From Nageia nagi (lineage: Eukaryota > Pinophyta), in contig JBITNC010000001.1 of assembly GCA_050084985.1 (NCBI GenBank), positions 143,716,001 through 143,780,000 on the forward strand: 64,000 bases of DNA, written 5' to 3'. Numbering within the stretch: the first letter of the stretch is position 1; every line of letters begins with the position of its first letter. Of this stretch, positions 1 through 12,488 are shown piece by piece. A program made the position numbers and the translations under genes. Below the pieces are notes generated by a model. It was given only the letters and a program-made list of their open reading frames with translations, did no database searches and had not been told where the DNA came from.

Positions 1-945
1 AATGAACAACAAGAAGCATTCAATAATATAAAGTGTTATCTTATTTCACCACTTATTTTATTATCACCTAATCCTAAGGAACCATTCCTATTATATATAT
101 CCACCATAGAAACAACCTTAAGAACTATGCTTGCATAAAAGAATGAAAATAGTACAGAACAAGCAATATATTACCTTAGTCAAACTTTGGTTGGATAAGA
201 GATTAAGTATGTATACTTGGAAAAGTTATGCTTAATGGTAGTATTTGCAACTAAAAAATTAGTACATTACATGCTAAACCATACCATGTATGTAATCACC
301 AAAGTAGATCCTTTGAAATATATGATGCATAAAACTTATCAAAATTCAAGAATATATAAATGGATCATACACTTAATTGAATTAGGCTCACTCTTTATAA
401 GTTATAAATCAATCAAAGGACAAGTCATAGCTGACTATCTCACTAAAGCACCATTTCCCGATGATAATCCATTCCTCATAGAATTACCAAATGGACATGT
501 ATTCCAATTAGACAAAATGGAAATTCTTGTAGAATCTAAAGAAGATTGTGATATGGTAATATATTTTGATGGATCAAAATGTAAATAAAGCAAAGGTGTG
601 GGTGTTATGTTCTTTACACCCCAAGGAGTTCCCATACCTAATTCTTTTAAGATTAATTTTCCTTATACAAATAACAATGTTGAGTATGAAGCTTTAATCA
701 TAGCTATAAAAACTAACATAAAATTAAAGTAAAGAAAAATTAAATTTATTGGTGACTTACTATTGATCGTAAACCAAGTCAAAGAAATCTTCTAATGTAA
801 GGAACCTTTTCTGCAAAACTATAAGAGATTGGTAAATAATCTACTATCATCTTTTGAAAAATATGATTTAAAATCAGCACCATAATCAACAAATAGATTT
901 TTTGATGCTATGATTTCCATTGGATCTTTAATGCCCGCAAATTCT
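1..945 (+). pseudogene. Ty3/gypsy pol remnant: RT-RNase H tail plus archaeal-type RNase H (Tat-like)
   Basis: The reading frame enters from the left edge. It shows the end of a Ty3/gypsy reverse transcriptase-RNase H block: a lysine/glutamate-rich thumb, then IYYLSQTL, YLEKLCLMVVFATKKLVHYM and HLIELGSLFISYKSIKGQ, ending in VIADYLTKAP near 460. A second RNase H follows from about 545. It has YFDGSKCK, GVGVMFFTPQGVPIPNSF, then TNNNVEYEALI, and a GD-L-IVNQV block near 750. The extra archaeal-type RNase H between the first RNase H and integrase is the known hallmark of the Tat lineage (Tat/Ogre/Retand) of plant Ty3/gypsy elements. In-frame stops (for example at 136, 196 and 586) show it is dead. 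The frame continues into the integrase downstream. Only the 3' part of pol lies in the window. Lineage assignment is from family knowledge and not from a search. Confidence 0.85.
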
Positions 946-1179
946 CATTAAAAAATTATGCCTATTGAGATTATTTAAATCACCCAATCATAAATAGAGT
1001 CAAGTGAATTCAAAAATGTAGTTCTAGACATTGCAATGGAAGATAAAAATTTGTGACATACATAATTATTTAAATTTCTAAGAGATAAGGTGTTACTTAG
1101 AGATTTAACAAAGTCATCTAAAAAATCATTTAAGACAAAAGTCTTTCAGTTTTCCATGATAGGAGATGTCTTGTACCGT

Positions 1180-2307
1180 AGGGGTTTTGAAAGAATATTA
1201 CTTCAATATTTAGAGTGGGTTGATTCATAAATCACTTTTCATGCACACATAATGGAATTTATGAAGGACATTTAAGTGGTTCTATAATTATAAAATAATT
1301 AATGCATATGGGATATTACTAGCCTACTATGGAGCATGACTATATGGAATATGTTAAAAAGTGTGTTAAATATCAACAAAACACCAATGTTTTTAATCAA
1401 CCTTCTCATACATTACAACCCATGCAATCATTATGAACATTCTCAAAATGGGCATTAGATTTATTAGGCCAAATATCCCCTATTTCCTTAGGATGTCACA
1501 AGTTTATTATAACTACTATAGAATATTTTACAAAATGGGTAGAATCCATCCCTATGATTTCAAAAAAAGGGACAAAAGTAGTAGAATTCATACAAAACCA
1601 TATTATTTGTTATTTTGGAATTTCTGCTCAAATTATCATTAATAATGGAAAAAACTTCAAAAATAAGGAAGTCCAAGCTTTATGTAAAGGATATTATATC
1701 TAATTAAGCTTCTCGATACATTACTATCCCAAAGGGCTTGGCCAAGTTGAAGCCAAAAAAAACTATTTGTAGCATTTTATTGAAATTGTTGATGATTCCC
1801 ATTGAGATTGGCATGCAAGGATTTCACATGCATTGTGGGCCTATCAACATAGTATTCAAACTCCTACTGGGCAACCCTATTTTATTTAGTATATGGGGTA
1901 GAACCATTTCTACCCTTAGAAATATAAATTAACTCTCTATAAATTTCCCTATAAGATTATATCATAGATGAAGTAGCTCATCAAATGAGATTAGATCAAT
2001 TGCTACTTCTAGGAAAGAGAATAATTAATGCTTTAGAACATCTATGAACCTATTAAAATTATATTAAATGAGATTTTGATAAAAGAGTCAAAATTCATGA
2101 ACTTAATATAGAGGATTTAGTTTTAAAAGAAAACCAACGAACTTCTTGAATGGAATGACAACTTTGTGACAAGTTTTCCCCTAACTAGTTAGGACCTTAT
2201 ATAATTAAAAGAATGTTTGGATCTAGATCTTATCATTTAGTTGACATGGAAAGTAATGAAGAGGGTGAACATATAAACATCATGCATCTTCTTCCTTTCT
2301 ATAGTTA
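1180..2307 (+). pseudogene. Ty3/gypsy integrase remnant
   Basis: Integrase follows the archaeal-type RNase H on the same strand, so this is one pol. A zinc-binding tail is visible near 1325-1385 (TMEHDYMEYVKKCVKYQQ). The core starts near 1437 with FSKWALDLLGQISPISLG and FTKWVESIP. The catalytic triad is partly lost. The first Asp is kept in ALDLLG. The second is Asn in INNGKNF near 1640, where DNG is expected. The Glu is kept in GLGQVEAKK near 1740. The C-terminal GPY/F-like module is seen at about 2190-2305 (LGPYIIKRMFGSRSYHL, then INIMHLLPFYS), which fixes the 3' end of pol at about 2307. Several stops and frameshifts interrupt it. It is inactive as written. Confidence 0.85.
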
Positions 2308-3560
2308 AGAATATTTTTATTTATGATTGTATATATTGTAAATAGTCTTTTAATTTAAATCAATAAATTTTTTTTCTCAAAATTATATATATTTAATGTA
2401 TTTGAAATAAAAAATGGCATCAAAAAAGAGCAAAAGTGTCCACCTAATTATTGACCAAAGAGGCATTCAACAAGTATCTTGGTACTAAAAACCTAGATAC
2501 TTTGAGATAGGGCTATAACAGGATTATCCCAATATACTTCTCCTAGAAATAGAAATTTCCTCTATTTACCCTTTGATTGACAAATAATCTTAGCCTTAAA
2601 ACTATCTCTAAAAAGATATCAAGGATGGGAGATAAGCTTTCAAGGAGATAACTTGGAGATCTATATATATAAAGCCATGTATTACATGAGTCATGTACAT
2701 TACTTTACCCAAGTTTGCATGATAAACTTGTTATGTCAATATTGGCCTACATCAACCCCTAGGATCATAATGTATTGCTTCTTTAACAATTGGATTTCAA
2801 ATAGAATAATTAATACTTTACCAGATGAGGATTTTCCATTTACATGGATAGAATAAATCATAAGAGACTTGTGTCATTATAAAATTGTATATGATTTTTA
2901 TGCAGTGTTCATCTGTAAGCCTCAATAATAAATTAGGTGTGTATAATAAATTGACCAACAATTTTCTTGAATTAGATCAAGATTCTGCAATCCTCCTTTA
3001 CACAATAGTCCAATAAGAGTTTTGATTCCAAGAAGACCAAAATATAATGAAAAAATACAATTCCAATTTAATTATGTAAGCTAGGATTTTGTGGATAGAT
3101 ATCTAGAAGATCACTACATGCAAGCATTACAAAAGTATCTTTACACTAAGATAGCTCATTTCTTTGCTTTACCAAATGAAATTCAAGAAATTATAACTAT
3201 GAATTTTTATAAGCAATGAGGAACTAATGGATGGTATTTAAAAATTTATAACATTAAGCCAACCATCAAGTTAGAAGCAAAATACATGTGGATAGAATCT
3301 AAATCCCTAACAAATTGGATCTATCTATTTTGCTTGCATTGACCTTACAAAAAATTAGAATCTTGCTAAATTGTGTTGATCATATGATTCTTTGGTGTTA
3401 TGGGAAATTAGTCTCCATATCTAAGGTCACAAATGATTTGGTACTTGAGTATAATACTTATTTATTCCTACACAATGAAATTATATATAATTACAGTTCA
3501 TTATTTAGTAAACATTGTTGTGTAAATAATCCTAGAAAGGTTTAAAAGAACTATTTAATG
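2308..3560 (+). pseudogene. Unidentified ORF remnant downstream of integrase
   Basis: After a spacer of about 100 bases an ATG at 2414 begins a lysine/serine-rich stretch (MASKKSKSVHLIIDQRG). Open stretches in varying frames continue to about 3560. The clearest is 2653-2856, ending in NTLPDEDFPFTWIE. Another around 3060-3300 includes RYLEDHYMQALQKYLYTKIA. I do not recognise the product. Its position fits the extra ORF that some Tat-lineage elements carry between pol and the 3' LTR. The many stops make any start or end approximate. It shows no clear similarity to the post-integrase ORF of the second gypsy element at 42990-59742. Confidence 0.35.
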
Positions 3561-6500
3561 CCTCAACCAAAGAAGAAATGAGGTCATACCTAAACTTATA
3601 AATAATAAGTATGTCCAAAATTTCATTGAGATTGCAATCCCCCTCATGCCATCATTTCCTTCTAAACCTCCACAAGCCTTAGATATTCCATCTCACCTTC
3701 CACTTATTAAATATGATGAGGCCTCAACATCATGAGCTATGCCAAAATACATCATTAATAAGTTCAAGCATCATCCCTTAAGCTTATCACTTATATCATA
3801 TCTTATCTATTATCAACATCCATTTTAAGACTAAGACCTACTCATTTTGTAGTACGACCTCCATACTTTTACTTCTTATATCATAAATGTTGGGTTATTC
3901 ATAAAAGACAAGGTGATCATTGCTACTCAAGAATTGTAAAAAGATTTTTTCCCTAATAAAATTAAAATCATTAAAATAATTATCAAGTACATATGTAAAT
4001 AAAAATAATAAAAATATTCAAAATAAAAGTTTTTTAATATGAATATATATGTGCATGTATATATGCTCTTATCTTTAAAAAAATTTATACAAATTCTAAA
4101 ACACTTGCATATGACATTGCAAGTGGTTGATTATACTTCACATATATCAGGCATCAAGATTCATCTGCATTGTATTAGTCCTCCCACCAATTAGTGGGAA
4201 GGGTCTTCACATTATAATGCCCCTATCCCATGGAAATTATCATCCCTTGGTATCTCATGATCACCCTGTACATTTCCCAATGACCCTTTAGGATACCTCT
4301 TACAAACCCCATAATTAGAGAAAGACTAATTCAATTAATTTTTTGAAGGTATACAAGATCAAATTTTATCCATGGCAACCTTAACTACCACACTAGATAG
4401 ATCTAACCATGTCTATAATGCCTTAAGGAATTTTCATCGGATAAAGATTTTATTAATCACTAGCCTTGTTGGGGAACTTGTGTATCTATGATATACCTAA
4501 TGAATACTTCCTCCAAAATCTCATCCACATGTTCTTTAGACCTGATTTTATATGGAAGATTATGATTGATGCTCTTATTACCCCATTGGTAATCAAATTT
4601 GTTAAATTCTATGGGCCATGTCATCTACATCCTGAAGAAGACATTTTCGATGATTTCACCATAACCCATCTTTTATCCATAAACCTTTGGTACTAGGATT
4701 TCATGTTGTCTATATTTTTCACCTATGATTTTGCACAATGGGTCATTGATCATACCATTTGCACTCTCTATCATTTTTATCTTTTCATCCATGATGACTT
4801 ATTATAAGTTCTTGCCCAATTAGGAAACCCATAAAAAACCAAAAAAAAAAAAAATTATAAAAATCAAAAATTGCATTAAACACAAAAGTATTAAAATTCT
4901 AAAAATAATATATATATATATTATATATATACTTAGAAGATATACTTCTAAAGTGTCTTGGCTACTAGGTGCATTTTCCTTAAGTTCATATCATTCTACT
5001 TTATTCATTATTTTAGTCCTTCACCTCAAATGTCATAGTCATTAGATACTAATGATAATGAAAGAAGAAATTAATCAAGCTATATGTATTCATATATCAT
5101 ACATATATCTATATAATATTCATTTATATAGTTGTATTTATGAATAAAGAAGTAGGCAATGAATACTCCATTCCTATTTGGTTTTTGTTGAAAGATCTTA
5201 TGTCAAAATTTCAAAAACTTAGGATGATAAAAGGACATAATTATCATATATGGTAGTATGCTAATACAATCATACACTTCTCATATTAAAATCTCAAAAC
5301 AATCAAGAATTAGATATTTCTTGATCATAAATTTGAGTATGATTCTTATATTTTTTCTTCATTCTGAACCCAAGAGTTAGGATTTAAAAAAATATAAAGA
5401 GGAAAAGAAAATACAATAATGATGTAGATTTGTTTGGCCATTACAGTATCCTCTATCAAGGCTATGGATGCCTGACTAGCAATAGGGCTAGGTTGTAATG
5501 GGATGAAGGGGTTAAACTTCACCGGGGCTATGGATGTTTTTTGGTAGTGAAATCTACCTTGCAAAAATATAAAGAAGAATCATATCTCATAATTTATGAT
5601 TTTTGAGTATTCAATTTACAAATGTCAAGAAAAGGAAATGAACATCATTGCACACACTTGAGTCTATGGAAAACTTAATTATATTATAATCTTATTTTAT
5701 ATCATCCCTAGTGGATGAGATCAAAGCAAAAGATCAATTAATGAAACTATATATTTAAGGTCTTATTCATTACACTTCTTTATTATATTATATTCATTCA
5801 TTCATTTCATATCATCATATATAATTATTATAAATCTTGATAAGTTGCTAAAACATTAAGATGAATGTCTAAATTATAATGTCCTTCATAAATACCTTAG
5901 GTCATTAAGTTCCATACATTACTAAAAGTAGTTTACATTCATATGCCATTTGTCTATATGTATTTATTCATAATGCATCCATACATACATAAGTGTCTTG
6001 TAAATCTTGTATGTTTTACATCCATACATCTACACCATCCATATTACTACATATGTTTATACCAATATATTATGTCTAAGCCATGTATATAAGTAGCCAA
6101 GAAAATGGAAAATGATGCATTTGATTTTGTTTTCTTACAAATCAAATCTTGTTTTATAAACATACCAATCTTATATAAATATTACTTTACATTAAAAAAA
6201 CTAAGTAAAATAATAGGTGTTACAATATTTGATTAATGAGAATGAATTTCAAATACTAAGTTAGACATATCATTAAAACATGAAATCAACTATTCATACT
6301 TTATATATATATCAAAAAATCTAATACATGCATCTAGAAATATAAAGTAATAACCATACACCATAAAATATGATAACCAAAAAACATGTAAAAAGTATCA
6401 TCAATATGCATATAAAAGTCTAGGCTATCATCATGTGTATATATCAAAAAATATAATCAAATGTAAACTACATAAGCTATCCATCACACCCATCTATAAA

Positions 6501-6689
6501 AACTAACCATCAATCATAATATCTATGATCGCAAAAATAAATAAGGTCATCAAAAAATAATCCTATGACTAGTATGTCTAAAAATAAGAAATGATCATGC
6601 CCCCATGACCTCAAAAAATAAAATAACATAGTCTATAAAATAACACAAGTCTAACATGAAATATAAACAATACATAATCTAACCATTAG
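3561..6689. other. AT-rich stretch without recognisable genes
   Basis: I see no gene, RNA or clear element boundary here. It holds poly-A runs near 4840-4855 and an AT dinucleotide run near 4909-4930. A short minus-strand open stretch at 5346-5564 has two near-identical blocks (ctatggatg) and no recognisable domain. The right part (about 6000-6640) has many short phrases of the type atatcaaaaaat. It is probably the 3' untranslated tail of elements on either side. Confidence 0.4.
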
Positions 6690-6963
6690 GATATCCTTAA
6701 GAGCTTCCCTCACTACCATCTATCGAACTACCAACTCTACCCTATCCTAGATGGGTAGTACCCATTGAACCTACAAGACTTGTAGTTTGAGTCACTCTAT
6801 GTATCTCAGATGATCCCACTATATGTTGTGAAGAAACCCCACCTATCTCACTATGTCTATATGATGCAACAAGTCTAACAACCATAGCCTATATTATAGT
6901 TGTCCTTTAGACTCCACTGGCTTCCTAGTGTGCTAAAACATCCACATGAATATATGAAATGGG

Positions 6964-9107
6964 CATTGAATACATGTGACACTAAAAGGGGGGTGAATCA
7001 ATGTATTTAAATTTAAAACTTCAAACCCAAAAACTTTAAATAGTGCAACCAAGAGATAAAACTAAATAGAGCAAACACACAAGAGAACATCACATAACAT
7101 AAGATATAATGAGGTTCACTAATGTGGCTACATCCCTAAATAAGATTGCTTGGACTCCAATTCAAATCCATCCATTGTAAAGCACTAACTCTACACATAA
7201 TTTACCAACACCAAATAGAAGGAGCACCAATCCCTATGTTTTGTAGCACCAACTACAAAGACCACCAACTCCTCTTGCCAAGCACCCACTTGATAGATTC
7301 AATAAGATAAGATGAAGGATTAATAACCAATTATCCAAGACTTATAATGGTCAAACTCAAAACACTTCTACACACAACCATAATCTAAATCTATCTCTTC
7401 AACATTTCTTTCTCATTCCAAAAATCACCATGCTCTTATGTAGCTTCAACCCTTTTATTCATAACTCGCTCACTTTTCACACTTGTCAAATAAAAAACCC
7501 CAAAATAGACCAAGAAATTATTCCTAAAACCATAAGAAATGCTATTGTTATTCTAATCAAGAAAATATTTGACATTTTGATTCAAGACTGATATGATTTC
7601 TCACACACATTTAGAACTCTCAACACTTGTATAGCTATAAAGAAATCATTCATTCAAACACATCCATTACTCACACATACTTCACACATTGCTCAAAATC
7701 ATACTACAATGATAAGGCACAAACCTAAAAAATTTCAAATATTAGAGAATTGGTTCATGATAATACATCGATTATGCTTAGAATGCATGTTCCAAGTCCA
7801 TCTACCACAAAATGGTATTAAAATTTTTGCATAGATGCTCAATCATCTCTAAAAGCCCATAATTATATTTTATATCACTAAAACTCTCCAAATTTAATTA
7901 GGAGTGTAATATGTTTCAAAAAGAAATAAAAACATATATTCAAAAATCATAATAAGCATTTTTTCAAACATTTCACTACCAAAAATGGGCTCACCACTTA
8001 ACCAAAATTTATGTCTTGTCATTTCATCAAACACTTACCAGGCATCCTTGTTCATGGACTTGTAGACCTTGGATTGAGATGAAACAAAAAAAAAGTTATG
8101 AGATTTTTCATATTGATTACAAATATACAACCAAAAAATAAATATCTCAACTTAAACTCATGGAATTCCTCTTTTTCTTTGCTATCCCAAAAAGTGCACC
8201 AAACTACAAAAAGTTACTAAGTGGCATTTTGTAACCTGTACCATTTCCATCTCGGTTTCCTCCTTGATCTAAAATTTAGAACACATATACTACATATACC
8301 CAACTATAATTTTTTCAAATTTTAAGGTATAGATACTCATATTTGTCTCATAGCATATCTTGTAGAGTGGCCTCCATCAAAAATTTCACTGGTATTTTGT
8401 CAAACAATTCACATGCATAGTTTTGTGCAAATTATAGATTCTCATACTTTGGGACCTCAAATTGAGATGATTCAAAAGAAAACATTTTTCATATAATCAA
8501 TTTATACATGTATAAACTTTTAAATTCTAAATTTGAAGACTTTAATATCCTAAAACAACCATCCAACTATTTCCATGACTTGGCCAAAATTTATTCTCAA
8601 AACTGTAAAAAGTTATGAAGTGGCATTTTGTAGCTTGTGCCATTTCTTCCTTGGTCATCAACTTGATATGAAATTTGTAAAACATATTTGTGGTATTTAT
8701 TAATATATTATTTAAATTTTATCTTCTTAATCAGCACCATTTGCTCGTAATGTGACTTGCATTAAACCAATTTCACCCAAAATTTTAGCTATTCAAAAAT
8801 CCATAAGTGTGCCCAAAAAAGAACCAATAAGAATTTTGACCATTCTAATACTGCACACAAGTTTGTTATCAATCCAAAAACTTATCCAATCCATCTCTGG
8901 TTTTCCTCCATCTTCCATTTGCATTTTAGCCCTCTTGACAACTTTTGGTACCTCATGACAACTTTTGGTCCCTTTGTCATTTTTATGTTCGATAACTTTA
9001 CAAATATTGTTGATGTCATTTCTTTGACATATGCAACCATGTGAACATATGCTTACTAATCTCATCATGTTGACAAAAATGAAAACACTATCGCACCATA
9101 CTCAACA
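6964..9107 (-). repeat. 3' LTR of the copia element
   Basis: About 2.14 kb. It begins (minus strand) TGTTGAGTATGGTGCG directly after the purine tract and ends at the target duplication. A stretch in the last 200 bases reads GGATGTAGCC ... GAACCTCATTATATCTT, a widespread R/U5-type motif of plant copia LTRs. The LTR contains an imperfect direct duplication with a spacing of about 400 bp; for example, the phrase ending in aagtggcattttgta occurs near 8219-8235 and 8615-8631. Confidence 0.8.
8050..8850. repeat. Imperfect tandem duplication (about 400 bp) inside the copia LTR
   Basis: Phrases recur in the same order about 395-400 bases apart: ttggattgagatgaaac (8071) versus caaattgagatgattc (8458), and gtggcattttgta at 8222 and 8618 followed by a similar ccatttc block. 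Identity is moderate, so the duplication predates or accompanied LTR divergence. Confidence 0.55.
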
Positions 9108-9108
9108 A

Positions 9109-9123
9109 TCTCCCCCTTTGGAA
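9109..9123 (-). other. Polypurine tract of the copia element
   Basis: On the minus strand CCAAAGGGGGAGA lies one or two bases before the LTR start TGTTGAG. A second purine run (TCAAAGGGGGAGAAG) is 45 bases upstream, as seen in SIRE/Maximus-type elements. It would prime plus-strand DNA synthesis. Confidence 0.8.
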
Positions 9124-9393
9124 TTGTTGGCAACACATATGCAAAAACCTATTACTCTTCTCCCCCTTTGACAACAAATACAAAGGGATGCCTTGGACTC
9201 CTCCTAAGTCCATATACATAATACTCAAGTGTAAATAAGTATATAATAAAACATAATTATACAAGAAAAAAAGATAAGAAAGTACAAAATTATTCCCTCT
9301 AAGATTGTGTGCCCAAAAGCTAGTCAATGCTTGGGTAATGTCACCACTTCTTATTTCTTTTGTAAGTACTCAAAAACTTCCTTGGGTAATGGT

Positions 9394-10656
9394 TTAGTAA
9401 ATATAATCTACTACTTGCTCTAATGAGGGAACAAATTCCAACTTTACCTGTCCTTTAGCAACCTTTTCCTTCAAGAAATGGTACTGAATGGTAATGTGTT
9501 TCATTCTTGAATGCATGATCAGATTCTTAGAAATATTGATTGCACTTGTGTTATCACACATAACTGAAATGGGCTCATTGATATGAATGCCTAAATACTT
9601 CACCATTTATTTTATCCACATAACCTATGTGCAACATGATGTTGTTTCTATGTACTCTACTTCAGTTATGGATAATGATACTAATTCTTATTTCTTGCTA
9701 TGCCAACCATTAAGTTTATTGCCCAAGTAAAATGCACCACCACTGGTGCTCTTCCTATCATCTACACACCCTACCCAATCTATATCTAAGAAAGAAATGA
9801 GTATGAAATCCTTCCCCTTGGGATACCATAGGCTATAATCCATTGTACCCTTGAGGTACCAAAAGATCCTCTTCACTGCAGTTACATGTGTTTCTTTGGG
9901 ATTAGCCTGAAATCATGCAACCATGCATACTACTTGCAAAATATCTAGTCTAATGGCTATTAAGTAAATTAAACTTCTAATCATTTATCTATATTATGTT
10001 TGATCCATTATTTGTACTTTATCATCCTTACTTAGCTTGCAACCCATCATCATGGGAGTGCTCATAGGCTTGCAATCCTCCATAGTGAAAATTTTCAACA
10101 TCTCCTTTACATACTTGATTTGTGAAATAAAAATACCATTCTTTAACTAATTAAGTTGCAAGCCAAGAATATATGAAAGTTCACCTATCATTGACATCTC
10201 AAACTCTATTTGCATTTATTTAGCAAAGTCTTTGCACATTTCATCCTTACTACCTCCAAAAATAATATCATCTACATAAACCACAATGCTAACTTAATGA
10301 TTATTTTTAGATTTGATGTAGATATTACTATCCACCATACCTGTTTTGAAACCCCATTGATGAAGATATGCATCAAGCCTAGAGTACCATGCTTAAGGTG
10401 CCTATTTAAGACCATAAAGTGCCTTTTTTAATTTGCACATAAAATCTAAGTTCTCACTTATTTGAAATCCATCTGGATTCTCAATGTAGACTTTCTCCTC
10501 AATCTTTCCATTCAAAAATGCTAATTTTACATCCATTTGATAAACCTTGAAGTTCTTATACACAACCAAATCAAGAAACATTTGAATAGCCTCTAATATA
10601 GCCATAAGAGTAAAAGTTTCTTTAAAATCAATACCTTCAACTTGAGCATACCACAA
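9394..10656 (-). pseudogene. Copia pol remnant: reverse transcriptase and RNase H
   Basis: Minus-strand frame from 10656: YAQVEGIDFKETFTLMAILE, then VYQMDVKLAFLNGKIEEKVY and CKLKKALYGLK, the classical Ty1/copia RT N-terminal block. The catalytic YVDD is intact at 10267-10278 (context VVYVDDIIF). The RNase H starts near 9876 with RIFWYLKGTMDYSLWYPKG, DRKSTSGGAFYLG and then EPISVMCDNTSAINISKN, ending near 9394 (FVPSLEQVVDYIY). Many stops lie between the motifs. The RT begins abruptly at YAQ because the upstream part was deleted; see the 5' LTR remnant. Inactive. Confidence 0.9.
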
Positions 10657-10724
10657 GAGTAAAAGTTTCTTATTGATCTCATCATTTTTACAATAATGAA
10701 AACATCATTCCATCATACTCAATA
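10657..10724 (-). repeat. 5' LTR tip of the copia element plus deletion-junction filler
   Basis: On the minus strand 10724-10669 matches the first 56 or so bases of the 3' LTR (GAGTATG, GTTTTCATT, ATGATGAGAT in the same order). It is then joined directly to RT sequence. At the junction, the 14 bases AAACTTTTACTCTT copy a phrase found 43 bases further into RT (10608-10624). The copy looks like a templated insertion made during end joining. Confidence 0.75.
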
Positions 10725-12451
10725 ATGGGAGGGACTAGCTATAGAATTCCTAGAACATATGGTGGTAGCCTGGTCAACCATGTCTAAAAAATAGAGTAGT
10801 AATCTCTCTAATAAAGAATAATCTAAATACATATTGATGGATAGCTATCCCCCTTATAGATGTAGTAGCTCCTCTAGCCTATAAAGAAGATCAGGCCTCA
10901 TCCCTCTCTTGACAATATCTATCTCTCTCAGCTCGATAATGGTACATGTGAGTGTTGATCTAAGATACTTGATACCTTACTCATATATATAATCCAATAG
11001 TGCATCAACATTAGAAACCTATGGAGGAGGAGCTTGACCTCATCTAGCCCTTATAGCTGCTACATCTATCTCAATCTCCTCTCCTTGATTAGTTATACCT
11101 CTCAACTCATTGACCACTTATTCCTCATCTTGTTCCTCACCCTGTTCCCTTGTAGGTTCTTCCCCAACTACCCCTCTAACCTCAACTACTATATCTAGCT
11201 CAATAACCTACCAATGTACATGATGACCCAACTCCTCTCTAGCATCCCCCTTTATCTCAACCTACCTCCATGCTAAGAACTTCGTAGTAGCCCCCACATC
11301 ATTAGCCTCAAAATCCACCACTAAGGGCTCCTCCTGTGTTAGGTCAAGCTTTGCATACACAAGCAATTGAATGCCCTCAAAAAATTCCTCACCCTCTTTA
11401 AATAATTAGATAAGGGTTGGTGGAATGTCCTATACAAGGCTAAACTAGTGCAACACACACTCAAAGTAAAAATACTCTAGGAAGTTTATCCTGCTCCCAT
11501 TGAGAAATCTAGCCTATGTAATGCCAATAAGCTAGGCAACAACCTCATCCCAATTTGGATAAGAGTGGTAAGATCTAAACCTCACGTAATCATGCATCAA
11601 GTGTCATAATAAATACTAATAGTTTGCCACATTATGATGAATACCATCAGAAGGATGTGAATAAAAATCATCTCTTCATCATAAAATCCCATCTAGATAT
11701 GTAAAGTGTGTCTCAAAGATAGGAACTAGGAGAGCATGAGGGTGTTCCATATGGATGTGCTTGTATGGCCAAGCCTATAGAGTGATTATAACTAATAAGA
11801 ATGACCTATCACCTAATGAATAAAAGAATAAATCTTGGTATATATATGCTAATAGAGTAAGGGCCCAAGCATAAGTAGTACCATGCTAAAGCATATCAGC
11901 CACTACATATAATAGTAGCTAAGGGAATCAATCAATACTTATGTTTAAAAGTGCATAATACTAGATGAGGTCCATCAAATAAGAATCTAGTAGAAGCCCT
12001 TGTTGGTCATTCTTCTAGTACTTGAAGTACAAGAAGCCACCTGAAACCATATCACCTAAAACTCCATTGATGACATTTGCTCCATAAATCATAATGATGT
12101 TGGGATGCACTAACTCCTAATCCATAACATGGTGAATCTACTATCCTTGAATATGTATACAGTACAAATGATGGATTTCCTCAACTATAATAATCATCTC
12201 CTTGATAGGAAGATGGAAGGCACCAATCAAGGAATCCCATCTCTCCAACAAGGCTACCAATAATGGGTAATCCTAGTGAATACAACCCATATAGAGCCCT
12301 ACTTCGAAACCCATACTATGCAAGAAAGTGTGGTCCTCAACCATTAGCATATCATGACCCTCTAAGAGAATCCTAAGGTATCTCCCATGTGGCTCAAAAA
12401 TATCTAAAAACAAAGATATTAATATAAGGTTAATTTATTATATTGTTAAAA

Positions 12452-12456
<5 letters not shown>

Positions 12457-12486
<30 letters not shown>
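12457..12486. repeat. (TA)n microsatellite
   Basis: About 15 uninterrupted TA dinucleotides inside the predicted intron of the PMD-like gene. Confidence 0.95.

Positions 12487-12488
<2 letters not shown>

Larger units (their letters stand above)
6964..10724 (-). mobile_element. Truncated Ty1/copia element, SIRE/Maximus-like, with target duplication
   Basis: On the minus strand the order is: a 56-bp remnant of the 5' LTR (10724-10669), an internally deleted pol (10656-9394), a polypurine tract (9109-9123) and a complete 3' LTR (9107-6964). The 5-bp target duplication ATGGG stands at 6959-6963 and 10725-10729. LTR tips form a short inverted repeat (TGTTGAG or TATTGAG at the start, TTCAATG at the end, decayed from CA). 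The double G-rich purine tract before the 3' LTR, and the CACCCCCCTTTTAGTGTC stretch near the LTR end, are typical of SIRE/Maximus elements. It sits inside the C-terminal part of the PMD-like gene. All of gag, protease, integrase and the RT N-terminus are missing. Confidence 0.85.

Noticed and set aside
5346-5564. Minus-strand 72-codon open stretch
   Set aside because: No domain, no context; a phrase repeated within it (ctatggatg) explains the open frame as well as coding would.
8752-9068. Overlapping open stretches on both strands in the copia LTR
   Set aside because: They lie within the LTR directly after its start; no coding similarity.
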